64,000 bases of DNA from Arabidopsis thaliana. Taxonomy: Eukaryota; Streptophyta; Magnoliopsida; Brassicales; Brassicaceae. Below, one piece after another: positions 25,207 to 36,000 of the stretch (positions are counted from its first letter, which is position 1; each line of letters opens with the position of its first letter). Position numbers and translations under genes: made by a program. The stretch spans positions 2,728,101 to 2,792,100 of the forward strand of contig NC_003074.8 in the NCBI RefSeq assembly GCF_000001735.4, read 5' to 3'. The notes below the pieces were generated by a model. The model made no database searches, was not told where the DNA came from, and was given only the letters and a program-made list of their open reading frames with translations.

Positions 25207-26442
25207 ATGGATCATGACATCACGACGAAAGTCAGGGCGATGTTTGATCACCGTAGGTTAAACCGCTCTGGATCATCACTCTTCACAGCGTTTGCTTCCA
25301 CGGTTATAGCTCTGGTCGTTTTCACCATCGTTCTCGTCTCTAATTTATCGGTGAGAGAAGATTTCTCAGCGAAGGTGGTGACAATAGAGATCAAGACAAT
25401 TGTTCCTTACTTACCTCTAAGCTCAGAGAAGGAGGTAAGTGATCAAGTCAACAATAACTATTCGATCAAGCAACAAATCACAGTCAAAGAAGAGATTAAC
25501 AAACTGCAAGTTCTTGAAGTTTTTGGAGGCAAAGACGTGTCGGAGAAGTTTCAACAGAGAGCAACAGAGTTTTTGAGAGATGATTGTGAGGTCAAGTTCA
25601 TGATGACATGGATCTCACCTGCGGAATTGTTCGGTAAGAGAGAGATATTATCTGTAGAAAGCGTATTCAAATCTCATGCTAGAGGTTGTTTGATGATTTT
25701 ATCATCCACAATGGATTCTCTTCAAGGGTTTAGAATCCTGAAACCGTTTCTTGATCGAGGTTACAGAGTTATGGCGGTCACGCCGGATTTGCCTTTTCTT
25801 CTCAAGGACACAGCCGGAGAATCTTGGCTTGAAGAGATTCAGACCGGTAAAAGAGATCCAGGAAAGATCTCTCTAGCTCAGAATCTATCAAACCTCATGA
25901 GACTTGCTTATTTGTTCAAATTCGGAGGTGTTTATCTAGACACAGACATGATTGTTTTAAAGAGCTTTAAAACTCTAAGGAACGTGATCGGTGCGCAGAC
26001 TCTGGAGCCGGTTTCGAGAAACTGGACAAGATTGAACAATGCGGTATTGATCTTCGACAAGAATCATCCATTCTTGCTCAAATCCATTGAAGAATTTGCG
26101 TTGACTTTTAATGGAAACGTTTGGGGACATAACGGACCGTATCTTGTTTCACGAGTGGCTCGAGCCGTGGAAGGAACCGATGGCTATAACTTCACCATCT
26201 TGACACCTCCTGCGTTTTATCCAGTGAATTGGGTTGAGATTGAGAAGCTATTCAAGGTTCCAAGAACAGAGAAAGATTCAAAGAGAGTTCAAGTCAAGGT
26301 TCTTGAAATGCAGAAGAGAAGCTATGGATTGCATTTGTGGAATAAGTTTAGCAGAAAATTCGAAATTGAACAAGGAAGTGCCATGGATAAATTGGTTTCA
26401 AATCAATGTATAATTTGTGACAGTGTTGTATCTGTATCATGA
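25207..26442 (+). CDS. alpha-1,4-glycosyltransferase family type II Golgi protein (GT32)
   Basis: Single-exon gene of 411 residues from ATG 25207 to TGA. It has a short cytosolic N-terminus, one membrane anchor at about residues 24-46 (rich in A/V/I/L) and a luminal catalytic region, the type II topology of Golgi glycosyltransferases. The sugar-binding DXD-containing domain is clear: LMRLAYLFKFGGVYLDTDMIV with DTD at 245-247, and downstream NNAVLIFDKNHPFL and WGHNGPYLVSRV, as in animal Gb3/alpha-1,4-galactosyltransferase relatives. The donor and acceptor sugars in plants cannot be read from the sequence. Probably At3g09020. Confidence 0.95.
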   Translation: MDHDITTKVRAMFDHRRLNRSGSSLFTAFASTVIALVVFTIVLVSNLSVREDFSAKVVTIEIKTIVPYLPLSSEKEVSDQVNNNYSIKQQITVKEEINKLQVLEVFGGKDVSEKFQQRATEFLRDDCEVKFMMTWISPAELFGKREILSVESVFKSHARGCLMILSSTMDSLQGFRILKPFLDRGYRVMAVTPDLPFLLKDTAGESWLEEIQTGKRDPGKISLAQNLSNLMRLAYLFKFGGVYLDTDMIVLKSFKTLRNVIGAQTLEPVSRNWTRLNNAVLIFDKNHPFLLKSIEEFALTFNGNVWGHNGPYLVSRVARAVEGTDGYNFTILTPPAFYPVNWVEIEKLFKVPRTEKDSKRVQVKVLEMQKRSYGLHLWNKFSRKFEIEQGSAMDKLVSNQCIICDSVVSVS

Positions 26443-26599
26443 CTTTTCTTTTTTCATTTTGTAATTCCATTGTAGAATAGCTTGTAAATTGTAATTAACA
26501 ATGAAACCCTCAGTTTTTTTCATTTCTTTCAATTTAAACCCTGATTAAAATCAATCTCTCTATAAAGCTCCTATCAGGATGGTTCTGGCTTTTTATGTT

Positions 26600-26690
26600 T
26601 GGGCTGATAATTATCCTATAGAGATTAGCACAGGCCCATATAAGTTGACAAGTCATCAGTTACAATTACGTTTCTTCTTCACACAGCCCA
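26600..26690 (+). promoter_or_regulatory. site II (TGGGCY) cluster upstream of the BTB gene
   Basis: Three elements in 91 bases: TGGGCT 26600-26605, GGCCCA 26633-26638 and AGCCCA 26685-26690. The last is only 51 bases from the ATG, so the leader is short. TCP factors bind such sites in housekeeping promoters. Confidence 0.6.
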
Positions 26691-26740
26691 ATTAGCAAAA
26701 ACTCGGTTCAAGCTGAAATCGAAACTCGAACCGGACTGTG

Positions 26741-28123
26741 ATGGTGGTTTCCGATGGCGGCAAACGAGTGAAGCTCAACGTCGGCGGCGAGATCTTCGAA
26801 ACCAACGCGTCGACCATTCAATCATCTTGCCCAGACTCTCTCCTCGCAGCTCTATCGACTTCAACCTCCCATGGATCGAATCCGGTTTTCATCGATCGTG
26901 ACCCGGAGATTTTCGCCGTCATTCTCAATCTCCTCCGTACTGGTCGACTCCCAGCTAATTCCTCCGGCGTTTTTTCCAAGCAAGAGCTACTAGATGAGGC
27001 TATGTATTACGGCGTCGAATCACTCCTCAGATTGGCGATGTTACCGCCGCCGCTGCTAGGTTTCGATGCGTCTCTTGTCTCCACAATCGTACCGGCTGCT
27101 GATGGAGTCCCGTCTGCTTTAACCGCTACTGCTGGAGACGCCTCTCTGTGGATCGCTCACGGTGGTCAGATCTCCGTCTACGATTGGAGTCTTTCCCATG
27201 CTGGAACCGTCCGTACACATCTCAACGATATCACATCGATCTGCCGTGTCTGGGGCGAAGCTGCTGCAATTGGATCTGGATCCGCGTCGGGACTTCATTT
27301 CTACGATCTCTCTGGAGGTCGATACATCGGATCTACGCACTGGACGGATCCGGAAGATCCGAGGATCCATAAGGCACGCGTCGCCGCCGTTGCTGATTCG
27401 GAAGGTGGAGTATTCGCATCCTTTGATTGCCTGCACAGAGAGAACAGTGTTCTCCAGATCGACAAATCCACTCTTCAAGTCGCCGCCGTGATCGGTCAGC
27501 AATCTGGAAACTCGGCTAAAACCACAGTACCGGAGAAACTCCGGTGGCTGCCAGCGAAAGGTCTTTTGGTGGGATCAGCCGTTCAACGTGGAGTGTTTGG
27601 TTGCTCTGGCTACATCCGGATTTGGGACCCAAGGTCCAGGAACATCGTATGGGAAACGAACGAGCCAGGATCGGGACGAAGCACTAGGTTTGGAGACGCC
27701 TTAGCTGATATGGACGTGGACGTTGAAGACTCGATCCTTTTCAAGGTATGTTCCAAGTCAGGAGACCTCGGAATGGCAGACATTCGTAAATTAGGTGAAG
27801 ATCCATGGGTATATATGTCAGACGAGAATCCCGGTGCCTGGAAAGCCGGCGACGGAGGTGGTTACAGCGTGGTACATTGTTACAGAAAGCAAGTGTTGGC
27901 CGCCAGAGGTGGTGCATTAGAGGTATGGTCAAGTGTTAAGGAGAAGACAAGTGGTGATCCAATTCGCAGGAGAAACTTTGTAGACAAGGAAGATGATTCC
28001 AAGAGAGGGATGATTTCGAAAATTGAAGCAGGAGGTGACCGGCTCTTTGTTTCTCGGGAATGTATGGAAGGTGTGGAGGTCTGGGAAACTTCTAGTTTCT
28101 CCGGTGTGGTATCCGTCGAGTAA
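26741..28123 (+). CDS. BTB/POZ (KCTD/T1-type) protein with beta-propeller-like C-terminus
   Basis: Intronless, 460 residues; the GTG at 26738 is not used, ATG 26741 starts [20 protein letters not shown]. The first 100 residues form a potassium-channel-tetramerisation-type BTB fold ([52 protein letters not shown]). The remaining 350 residues hold degenerate WD-like blades ([57 protein letters not shown]). This layout, shared with animal SHKBP1/KCTD3, fits a cullin-3 adaptor or scaffold; that role is inferred. The promoter has a site II cluster. Probably At3g09030. Confidence 0.93.
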
Positions 28124-29504
28124 TGGTTTCCCGAAGAACGGTGATCGATCACCCTCTGTTTTCCCGGGAAAATCTTGTTAATTTCGCAGGAAAGTAACAA
28201 ATCTTCAAACTTTCCAGGGTCTAGTAGAAGACTAGTAGTACTGATTGTCTCTACCCAGGTCCACACTTGAACAGAATGAAGAACATCATCAAGATTCACA
28301 CTTTACCATTATATAAAGTACTAGAGAACACTCTCTTATGTTGTAAATTGATCCATAGATATTGTCTTTGTAAAGTTTTGGTTCTAGTGGATAAATAATT
28401 ATAGTCACAAGTAACTAACAAATCCAGTTTAGAGACAGAAGCTTAAAAAAAAAAAAAAGACACTAATTGTTGCGGGAAAATTTTGTTTAAAAACAATGTA
28501 AAGGTATGATGGAAGTGATGTCGGTAAAAGGAGAAAAAACTAACCTTCCTTGTTCATCTTCATTGTATTTAATCTAATTGATCTATGATTTCTCCATATT
28601 TTAATACCCTTTTAAGTACTCAACATTATCTCAGCGTAATGATTATATCTCTTTTAGTTTGCAAAGCAAGTTTCCATTGTATAGCTAAAATTCAACTACT
28701 CTTTTTGTCTTTCTCAACCTACTCTACCTAATACTCTTCGTTCTTTTCTTTTTTGATGAAATGTTTACCTTTTTTAACAAGACAAAGAATCTTTCTTTAT
28801 GTATTGCTTTCTTTGCCAATGTAATAAAACCTTTTGTTGCAACTTCTGTGTAGTGCATTCCACACAAGGTCTTGAAAGGAGAGAGGAACCCACATTTTTA
28901 AATGCAAGTCCTTCATTGGATTCTTTAGATAGTATTGATACATTATGTTTTTGTTAGGTCAGATTTTGGACCTACAATTTCCGAAACGCTTAAAGTTTGT
29001 TATGATGAAAAAATTAAATTTCATCCTTCTTTTAAGAAATGTCTTGGAATTTTCCTTTTGTAGTATATATTAACAAGAAATAATAAAATTTTGATTAATG
29101 TAATATGGGGTCAAAAAAAGAAGAAAGCCAAGTGGGGATTTCCCATGAGCTTTCTTGTCTTTGGTCCTTTGACGCCGACCCCTCCTTTTGAATTTAAACC
29201 TGGCTTCTCTCTCTCTTTTTTATTTTTTTGGTCGGTTACAAAATATCAACGTAACTTGTTTAAAACAATGGAAAGTTAATAAAAACAGTGTGATATTTTA
29301 TTTTATTGTAAAAACCTTAGTTTGCTCAATGAATTTTGAAAAGAAGATCAAGAATAACCATTTCTAGTCAAGAACGATAAATATTTCTGTTATCGAAAAT
29401 AAGAAATTTAAAACACTCCTATACAATTCTCTAACATTACAGAAAAAAAAAACAGAGAATAGGAGCTCTCTGTTTGACCGGACGCAAATCCAAACCGGGT
29501 AAAA
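28124..29504. other. convergent AT-rich intergenic region
   Basis: A 1.4 kb stretch between the 3' ends of the BTB gene and the small minus-strand gene. It has poly-A and poly-T runs and short open frames with no recognisable family. I see no gene here. Confidence 0.55.
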
Positions 29505-29945
29505 TCAAGAAGAAGACCACGTTGAGACTGAGTTTGATCTCGACAGAGGAAAAGAAGAGTTCAAGAACTCAATGCAATCTTCAATAGCTTCTGCTCGATG
29601 AGACTCTGTCTCGTTTACAGACTTTGACCTCTTCATATAAATAGCTGACGAAGAAGAAGACGACGACGACGAAGGCAACAAAAACGATGACGTTTTTCTT
29701 CTATCAGTAGTATTTCTTCTGAAGGAAATAAAACGCAGCGTTTTGGCGAATCTTGCTCCAATACGTTGGATCAATTTCCTCGCGGCCGGCGAGCTCCTTA
29801 GACCAAAACTGAGAATTCCGACGAGAACCACCCTTCTCCGGCTGTGATGTGACGAGCTTAAACCGTCGTGTTTTGGGAATATGGGTTCGTCTGTGGCTTC
29901 TGGGTTCGGGTTAAAGCTTACTCTTTTGCATGCTCTTCGTGACAT
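29505..29945 (-). CDS. small basic Ser-rich protein of the plant 'Josephin-like' family
   Basis: A 146-residue single-exon frame, ATG 29945-29943 to TGA 29507-29505. The frame is open further upstream but only from a TTG, so the ATG is preferred; a TATA-like ATAAATA (complement of 30078-30084) lies about 135 bases upstream. The protein starts MSRRACKRVSFNPNPE with an RVSF motif, has a basic helix block (ARKLIQRIGARFAKTLRF), a run of nine Ser (encoded near 29650-29680) and a conserved C-terminal block (SHRAEAIEDCIEFLNSSF). This arrangement matches a small plant family whose annotation name is 'Josephin-like', although no Josephin catalytic Cys/His protease domain can be seen. Function unknown. 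Probably At3g09032. Confidence 0.8.
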   Translation of the reverse strand: MSRRACKRVSFNPNPEATDEPIFPKHDGLSSSHHSRRRVVLVGILSFGLRSSPAARKLIQRIGARFAKTLRFISFRRNTTDRRKTSSFLLPSSSSSSSSSAIYMKRSKSVNETESHRAEAIEDCIEFLNSSFPLSRSNSVSTWSSS

Positions 29946-30966
29946 ATTTTTTGTTGTCTGAAATTGCGGTGAAGAGAGAGAGAGAGACAGGGCGAGGAGA
30001 AACAGAGAGAGAGAGAGGGGTTGAGAGAAGACCAAATAGCAAATACTAAAGAGAAGCAAATGGGATATTTTGAAGACTATTTATGGGGTGTTGTCTAATG
30101 ACATAAAAGACATTGGGGTGAAATTGTAAAGATATAAATATGGTGGGGTCAGTTTAACAACCTTACTAAAAATTGAAACTTGTAACTCACAATTTTCTAC
30201 TTTCTAATTGTATAATGTGGATTTAGTGTGAGAGTGGTTATATGGAAATATTTATCTTATCTTTTCTACAGTTTTTCCTTATCTATAAGAGCTACCTACT
30301 ACTACATGTGTGTATTAATGAAAAAATAAGAGCAACTTAAACAAATGCTGATCATGATCATGGGGATGAGTACTGGCTCGTCAAGGGTATTGTTCGCTCG
30401 TGGAATGAGTTATAAGTTTTTGCTCATCTTCTTAATGAAAAAATAGAATAAACACACATTTTGTTATACTACTAGGCTTTTCCTAAACCCATTTCAAACT
30501 CTTTAAGGTAAGTTTATTAACCAAATTATGATCCGTCACTCTAACATTAAATGGAAGTTTGTTAACCAAAAAAAAAAAAAAAGTTAGTTTACATTAGTAC
30601 TATTTATAGATTTGAACAATCGATCTGTCCTTAGATATGTAAATAATTTATACTAATTCTAACTGCGTATAAGCAAAACTTAATGGTACTAAAATCAACC
30701 TTAGTCAGCAACCACTACTAAGACAGAGAGAGAAAGTGAGTGTGTCTGTGAGGGCGAATCAATGTCTCTGCTTTCTCCAGAAGATGATATTTACTTTTTG
30801 TGTCAATTAGCTGTATAACGTCTTCTTCACATAAAACAAGAACACTCCACTTACTAAAAAAAATAATTATTTCTTCTTGAAGAGTGGAATTCTTTCTCGA
30901 ATCTTAGAAAATTCCATTTAGAACTAAAGAAGAGAGAGAGATCCAGTTTCTCGTCCCAGTTAAGCT
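29946..30966. promoter_or_regulatory. divergent upstream region of the small RVSF gene and the lectin gene
   Basis: One kilobase of AT-rich sequence. (GA)n tracts at about 29973-30018 lie in the leader of the minus-strand gene, and another near 30724-30740 precedes the lectin gene, whose leader also has a GA tract at about 30930. A poly-A run of 14 sits near 30568. No coding signal. Confidence 0.5.
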
Positions 30967-31983
30967 ATGGCCATGTTCAAAACCTTATCTTTTTTGTTCC
31001 TTTTGTGCTTTCAGATACATGGAACGGTGGCTGCAGATGAAAATTCCTTGTTTTCATTCAATGGTTTTGTAAAATCTCCGAGCTTTGACAAGAGGGTTGC
31101 TCTGTTTGGAGATTCGAAGCTGGTCAATGACAGTTCTTTGATTCAGCTGACTGACTCAGTGACTCGAAGCGTTGGTCGAGTCGTTTACAAGAAACCCATC
31201 AATCTTTTCAAAGGTAAACAGAGGAATTCGAGATCTTTCTCTACTCACTTCTCGTTTTCTTCCATGTCCAACGAGATTGGTGATGATGTCTTGGCTTTTG
31301 TAATGGTTCCATCTAGTTTGGATCTTAGTCTGTTTGGTAAGAAGGACAACAGTTCCTCTGCTTTAGGTTTTTTATCACAATATGCAAAGAACGAGACAGT
31401 TGTTGCTGTCGAGTTTGGTATCTCCAGGACAGGAAACAGTGCAAGAATTTTAGTTGGTAGACCTGAATCTGCTGAAATTAGAAACCTTTCGTTTGTGGGT
31501 GACTTGATGATGGACAATGGAAGGACTCTGAGCTGTATGATTGAGTATGAGGCAAGTTCTAAGAGAATGATGGTTCGATTCAGAAAATCTGGTTCGGTAA
31601 AGCTGTTTGATCCGTTCTTCTCTTTCTCGGTAGACTTGGCCAAGTTATGGAAAGGTGGTGAAGTCACTGTGGGTTTAAGCTCTGCCAATGGGAACTCTTC
31701 TTCCAAGGCACATTTTCTCCATTCATGGAGATTTGAAATAAGACATCCTCCTCCGATGTGGATGCATTCAGTGCCGCTTGAACCGAATGAAGTTTCAAAG
31801 GAGGAGGAAAATGGTCGAGGGAGAAGTGAGTGTACGCGGAAAATGCTTGGTGCTTTGATCTTTGGTGCAGCTTGTGGAGCCTTAGGGGCACTGCTGGGTT
31901 TGTATCTCTGGACGATATGCCGTGTTAGGCGGTCAATGGCCGTGGTTCCAGAGGAATGTGCTATTGAACAAGGCAAGAAGTAG
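30967..31983 (+). CDS. legume-lectin-domain membrane protein without a kinase
   Basis: Single-exon, 338 residues. A signal peptide covers about residues 1-23, a legume-type lectin (concanavalin-A-like) domain about 26-260, and a TM helix about 293-318 rich in Gly/Ala/Leu, followed by a 20-residue cytosolic tail. It thus resembles the ectodomain and anchor of an L-type lectin receptor kinase without the kinase. The conserved metal-site strand reads VAVEFGISRTGN at residues 146-157, where active lectins have Asp after VAVEF, so Ca/Mn and sugar binding look lost. Several N-glycosylation sequons occur (for example NDS, NSS, NET, NLS). Likely a plasma-membrane protein binding a non-sugar ligand, by inference. 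Probably At3g09035. Confidence 0.9.
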   Translation: MAMFKTLSFLFLLCFQIHGTVAADENSLFSFNGFVKSPSFDKRVALFGDSKLVNDSSLIQLTDSVTRSVGRVVYKKPINLFKGKQRNSRSFSTHFSFSSMSNEIGDDVLAFVMVPSSLDLSLFGKKDNSSSALGFLSQYAKNETVVAVEFGISRTGNSARILVGRPESAEIRNLSFVGDLMMDNGRTLSCMIEYEASSKRMMVRFRKSGSVKLFDPFFSFSVDLAKLWKGGEVTVGLSSANGNSSSKAHFLHSWRFEIRHPPPMWMHSVPLEPNEVSKEEENGRGRSECTRKMLGALIFGAACGALGALLGLYLWTICRVRRSMAVVPEECAIEQGKK

Positions 31984-32613
31984 TGAGTAGTTTGGTTTTG
32001 GTGTTGAAAAGTTGTCTTGTGTTGTGGTGTAAATTTAGGAACTTTCTCTTCTTCTTCTTCCCTCTTGTTTACTTGATCGTTCTTTAGTGATTCTTATGTC
32101 TGTTTACTTAGTTGCAGGTTTTGTGAAATGACTTTTCACATGTAAAATCTAAACTGTGAGAAGATGTAAGCTTATTGATATGTTGCAAATTAACTTAGTT
32201 GTTCATGTTGTTCTTGATCCATTTGGATTATGAGCTGTGCATTTATCAATTTTCTGTTTCTGGATCGGAGTCAAGAACCAGGACCCACTTTGTCTTCTTC
32301 TCACTTTGGTGTTTTATTGCAACAGAGGAATGTGAAATCTGAAATGAGTACATAAAAAAAGTCTCGTGAACAGAGTTGAAATGTCTAGAAACAACTCAGC
32401 ATTCACATGTGTCCATCAGTTGTCACTTGCTTCTATGTCGCTTATAAGTAAGTAAGTCTCCACCAGAAGATAGAGACTGATGTAATGTGAATCTAAACTC
32501 AGCATGGGACACAAACAAAAGGAAAGCAGATACTAAAAAGATAATGTTTCAAAAGACCATCTTCGTTTGTCACTCGTGCTAATGGAAATAATCATCATAC
32601 TCTCTTACACCAA
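31984..32613. other. 3' region of the lectin gene
   Basis: Lectin 3' UTR followed by AT-rich spacer ahead of the possible minus-strand exons described separately. No further gene seen. Confidence 0.5.
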
Positions 32614-33037
32614 CTAGTTTTGTAAAAACACACCAAGTCCACATTCCTGCCAGCAACAAACAAGATTTACTGTAACGATAGAGATACAGTGTCTGTTCAA
32701 ACATGCACAAATTACACAAAGGAAATTAAATCACCTTTTGTTCTCGCCATGTCAGATATTTGTACTGTGCTAATTGGGTCTCCTTCGATGGATCCCTCTC
32801 TTCCTTCACTTGGATTTTCGTCTCATTTCCTATAAGACCTTGAGCTTTGGCTGCAAACAAACCCAGTTACCTGATCTGATAGTACTCAAGGAACGAGAAT
32901 AAAGCCTTGTTTTCTTGGCTACATGAAAACTTAGTCCACATCACCAAAGGCGAAAGAAACATAGTCGCATGTTCGTATGAAATTTGAGCTCCTACCATTG
33001 TATCTGATTTTGTGAACATATCTGGTGATCTTCAGCT
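32614..33037 (-). other. possible three-exon reading frame downstream of MEF12
   Basis: On the minus strand, three segments with good splice borders keep one open frame. Exon A is 33037-32996 (acceptor TACAG, donor G|GTAGGA). Exon B is 32850-32735 (acceptor TTTGCAG, donor AAG|GTGATT), the only one of its three frames that is open for all 38 codons. Exon C is 32646-32614 (acceptor CTGGCAG) and ends in TAG. Introns would be 145 and 88 bases, normal for Arabidopsis. The peptide is Lys/Glu-rich (for example GNETKIQVKEERDPSKETQ and QYKYLTWREQK). No ATG lies inside, so a start must come from further upstream; a weak donor inside the last codons of MEF12 (33115/33114) would join in the right phase after a 77-base intron. 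It may be a variant MEF12 tail, a gene relic, or spliced 3' UTR. No family recognised. Confidence 0.3.
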
Positions 33038-33094
33038 CTGTACGAAATCAAATATGGTCGAGATGCTGCTCACCGTTAGTGTGTCCTTGTTTTA

Positions 33095-36000
33095 TTACAC
33101 ACAATCAAGAGAACCTTGTTCCACGATATCAGGATTGACAACGGCATCATCTTTCATCAAATCATAAAGATCCTCGAGGAACATCTCGATTTTTCCTATT
33201 TCAGAATGAGATTTGTCTCCTGCAGCAAAAATGTGTGTTCTCTGTTCCACATCAATCCAGCTATATCCAGGTACCTTCTTGACTCCTCTGTCTCTCATGA
33301 CTTTCCTCAAAGCATTGGCCTTTTCCCAACATCCCTGTGAGGCATATATGTTCGAAAGAAGAACATAAGCTGACGAGTTTTGTGGTTCTAATTCAATGAG
33401 CTTCTCGGCAGAAATTTCTCCCCTAATGTCATCTCCATGAATCCTACATGCACCAAGAAGAGATGACCAAAGTCTTGCATCTGGTTTCAGGTTTTGTGCT
33501 TCTATGAAGTCATCAGCTTCTTGAAGATATCCCCATCTCCCAAGAAGATCAACCATACAAGCTACATGATCTACACGCGCTTCAATACCATATTGACCAA
33601 TCATCATCTCAAAAATCTTTCGTCCATCTGACACTTTCCCTGCATGGCTACAAGCTGTAAGAACACCTAGGAAAGTGATTTCATCTGGCATGATATGGGA
33701 TTGTCTCATAGAATCAAAGATTTTCAGGGCATCTTCAGCGTAACCATTTTTCGCATATCCATTGATCAAGGAGTTCCATGAGACAACGTTGCTTCTACGC
33801 CTCATTTCATCGAAAACTTGTGACGAACCTTTCATGTCCCCACATTTAGCATACATGTCTATTAGGGTGTTAGAGGTCAACTCGTCCAAGTCATGGGCCA
33901 AGTGAAAAATAAGAGAATGGATAGCTCTACCTTCTCTTAAAGAGGAAAGGACAGAACACACTCGAAGAACAGTGACAAATGTTGCCTGGTCAGGTAGAAC
34001 ACCATCATGACGCATTTCTTTGTAAAACTTCAAGGCCTCCTCATAAAATCCATTCTGACTGTGACCTGACATCATTCCCGTCCAAAGAACAATACTCTTA
34101 GGGCTTGATAACTCTGAGAAGAGTGCACAAGCCTCTGTCATTCCACGTGAATTCATGTACATGCCCAAAAGGGAAATCCCTAGATATTCACCTTCAGATG
34201 AGAAGCCCCTCTTTGTTATCTGACCATGAAATTGCGTTCCTAGAGTTAAACTTTCTGGTTTATGACAAGCTTCAACAATGGTGGCAAAAGTGATTTCAGA
34301 TGGGTTAACACCTCTGGTCAGCATTTCTTGAAAGAGAACTACAGCTTCTTCTAAGTTGTTCTGAGAATAACCTGCAATTAGAGCATTCATTGACACAACG
34401 CTCCACTCAGGCAGAGAAGAGAAAACTTTACGTGCATCTTTGATGATTCCACACTTGGAATACATGTCAATGAGCGAGCTACCAGTATGAAGATCTCTGT
34501 CTAGGCCACATTTGACAGAGAGGCAGTGAACTTGTTTTCCTTGATAAAGACCATGAACATGTGTACATGCCTTAAGTGTGCTAGCCAAACATGCTCCATC
34601 AGACACTATACCACACAAATTCATCCTCTTGAACAAGTCAAAAGCTTCACTCTCATTCTCATCTTGGACATAACTCCCAATTATTGTGTTCCAAGTTACA
34701 TTATCACGATCACACATGCGCTCAAAAATTTGCCTTGCATCTTCAAGAGCTCCGCATTTTGCATACATATCTACTAATGCATTTCCTACGAATAAGTTTT
34801 TTGCTAACTTCTTCTTGATGATGATTGAGTGAAACTGGCTTCCCATTTCTAGATCATGTGATGCAGCACAAGTGCTTAAAAGGCTTGTAAAGGTAAAGTC
34901 ATCAATGTTATAACCAGAAGATTTCATATCCATAAACAGTTCCATAACCTTGTGGGATTCACCATTATGTGCATAACCCCTTATCATCGCGTTCCAGAAG
35001 ACGTCATTTTTTTCCTCCAAAGCTTCAAATACCTTTGCAGCAGCCTCCATTTTCTCACATTTCGAGTACATGCTAACCAAAGAACTGCCGACATAAATAT
35101 TGGAAGCGAGACCTAGTTTAATAGCCTCTGCATGAACTACCAAACCTAAATCAAGATTAGCTACAATCCCAATAGCACTCAAAACGCTTCCTAAGGTAGA
35201 ACGGGTGGATTTAACACTAGATTTCCGCATATTGAAAAAATATTCAATAGCCACAGTCTCACATCCTCTTTTCCCATGCCCTGAAATCATTACATTCCAC
35301 GCTACCACATCTGGGCTTGACATCTCCCCAAACAACAGACGTGCATCCTTTAGCTTCCCCAACCTGATGTACGTATTTATAACAGTCACAAAAGCTAAAT
35401 GATCAGGCCGATGGCCTTCATCCCGCATCCTTTCAAATACTAAGACAGCTTCCTCTGGCAAACCAGCCTTCACATAGCCAGAAAACAAACACGTCCAGCA
35501 AACTGTATTAGGATCCACTATCCATTCAAAAACTCGTCGAGCATCACTAATACGGTCACACTTGGCATACATATCAACTAAAGCCCCTCCACAATACGAG
35601 TTGCGTTCTAGCCCCATTTTAATCATACTGCAATGAATTTGTCTACCAAACTCTACATTAGTCTCCCTGGCACAGGTTGATAAAACAATCGAAAAAGTGA
35701 ATTTATTTGGAAAAATCTGATTCTCAAACAATGATACAAAACTCCTTAAGACCTTTCCTGGTTTCCCAATGCTGGAATACATCGATAGCATTGAGTTCCA
35801 CGCCGTTACATCTTTTTCAAGGAAGTCGAATTGCTTCTCAGCATAAGAAACTTGTGCACACTTGGCATATAAATCCACAATGGCGTTACCTAATCTACCT
35901 TCTGAATCTATTCCAAGTATCAAGCTTTTGGAATGGACAGCTTTGCCAATTCTCAAGGCTAGTGCAAGTCTTTGAGGCATTTCGTCGAACACTTTGCGAC

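Noticed and set aside
31245..31976. A 243-codon minus-strand frame inside the lectin gene
   Set aside because: Pure antisense shadow of the intronless lectin CDS; no recognisable domain and no promoter of its own.
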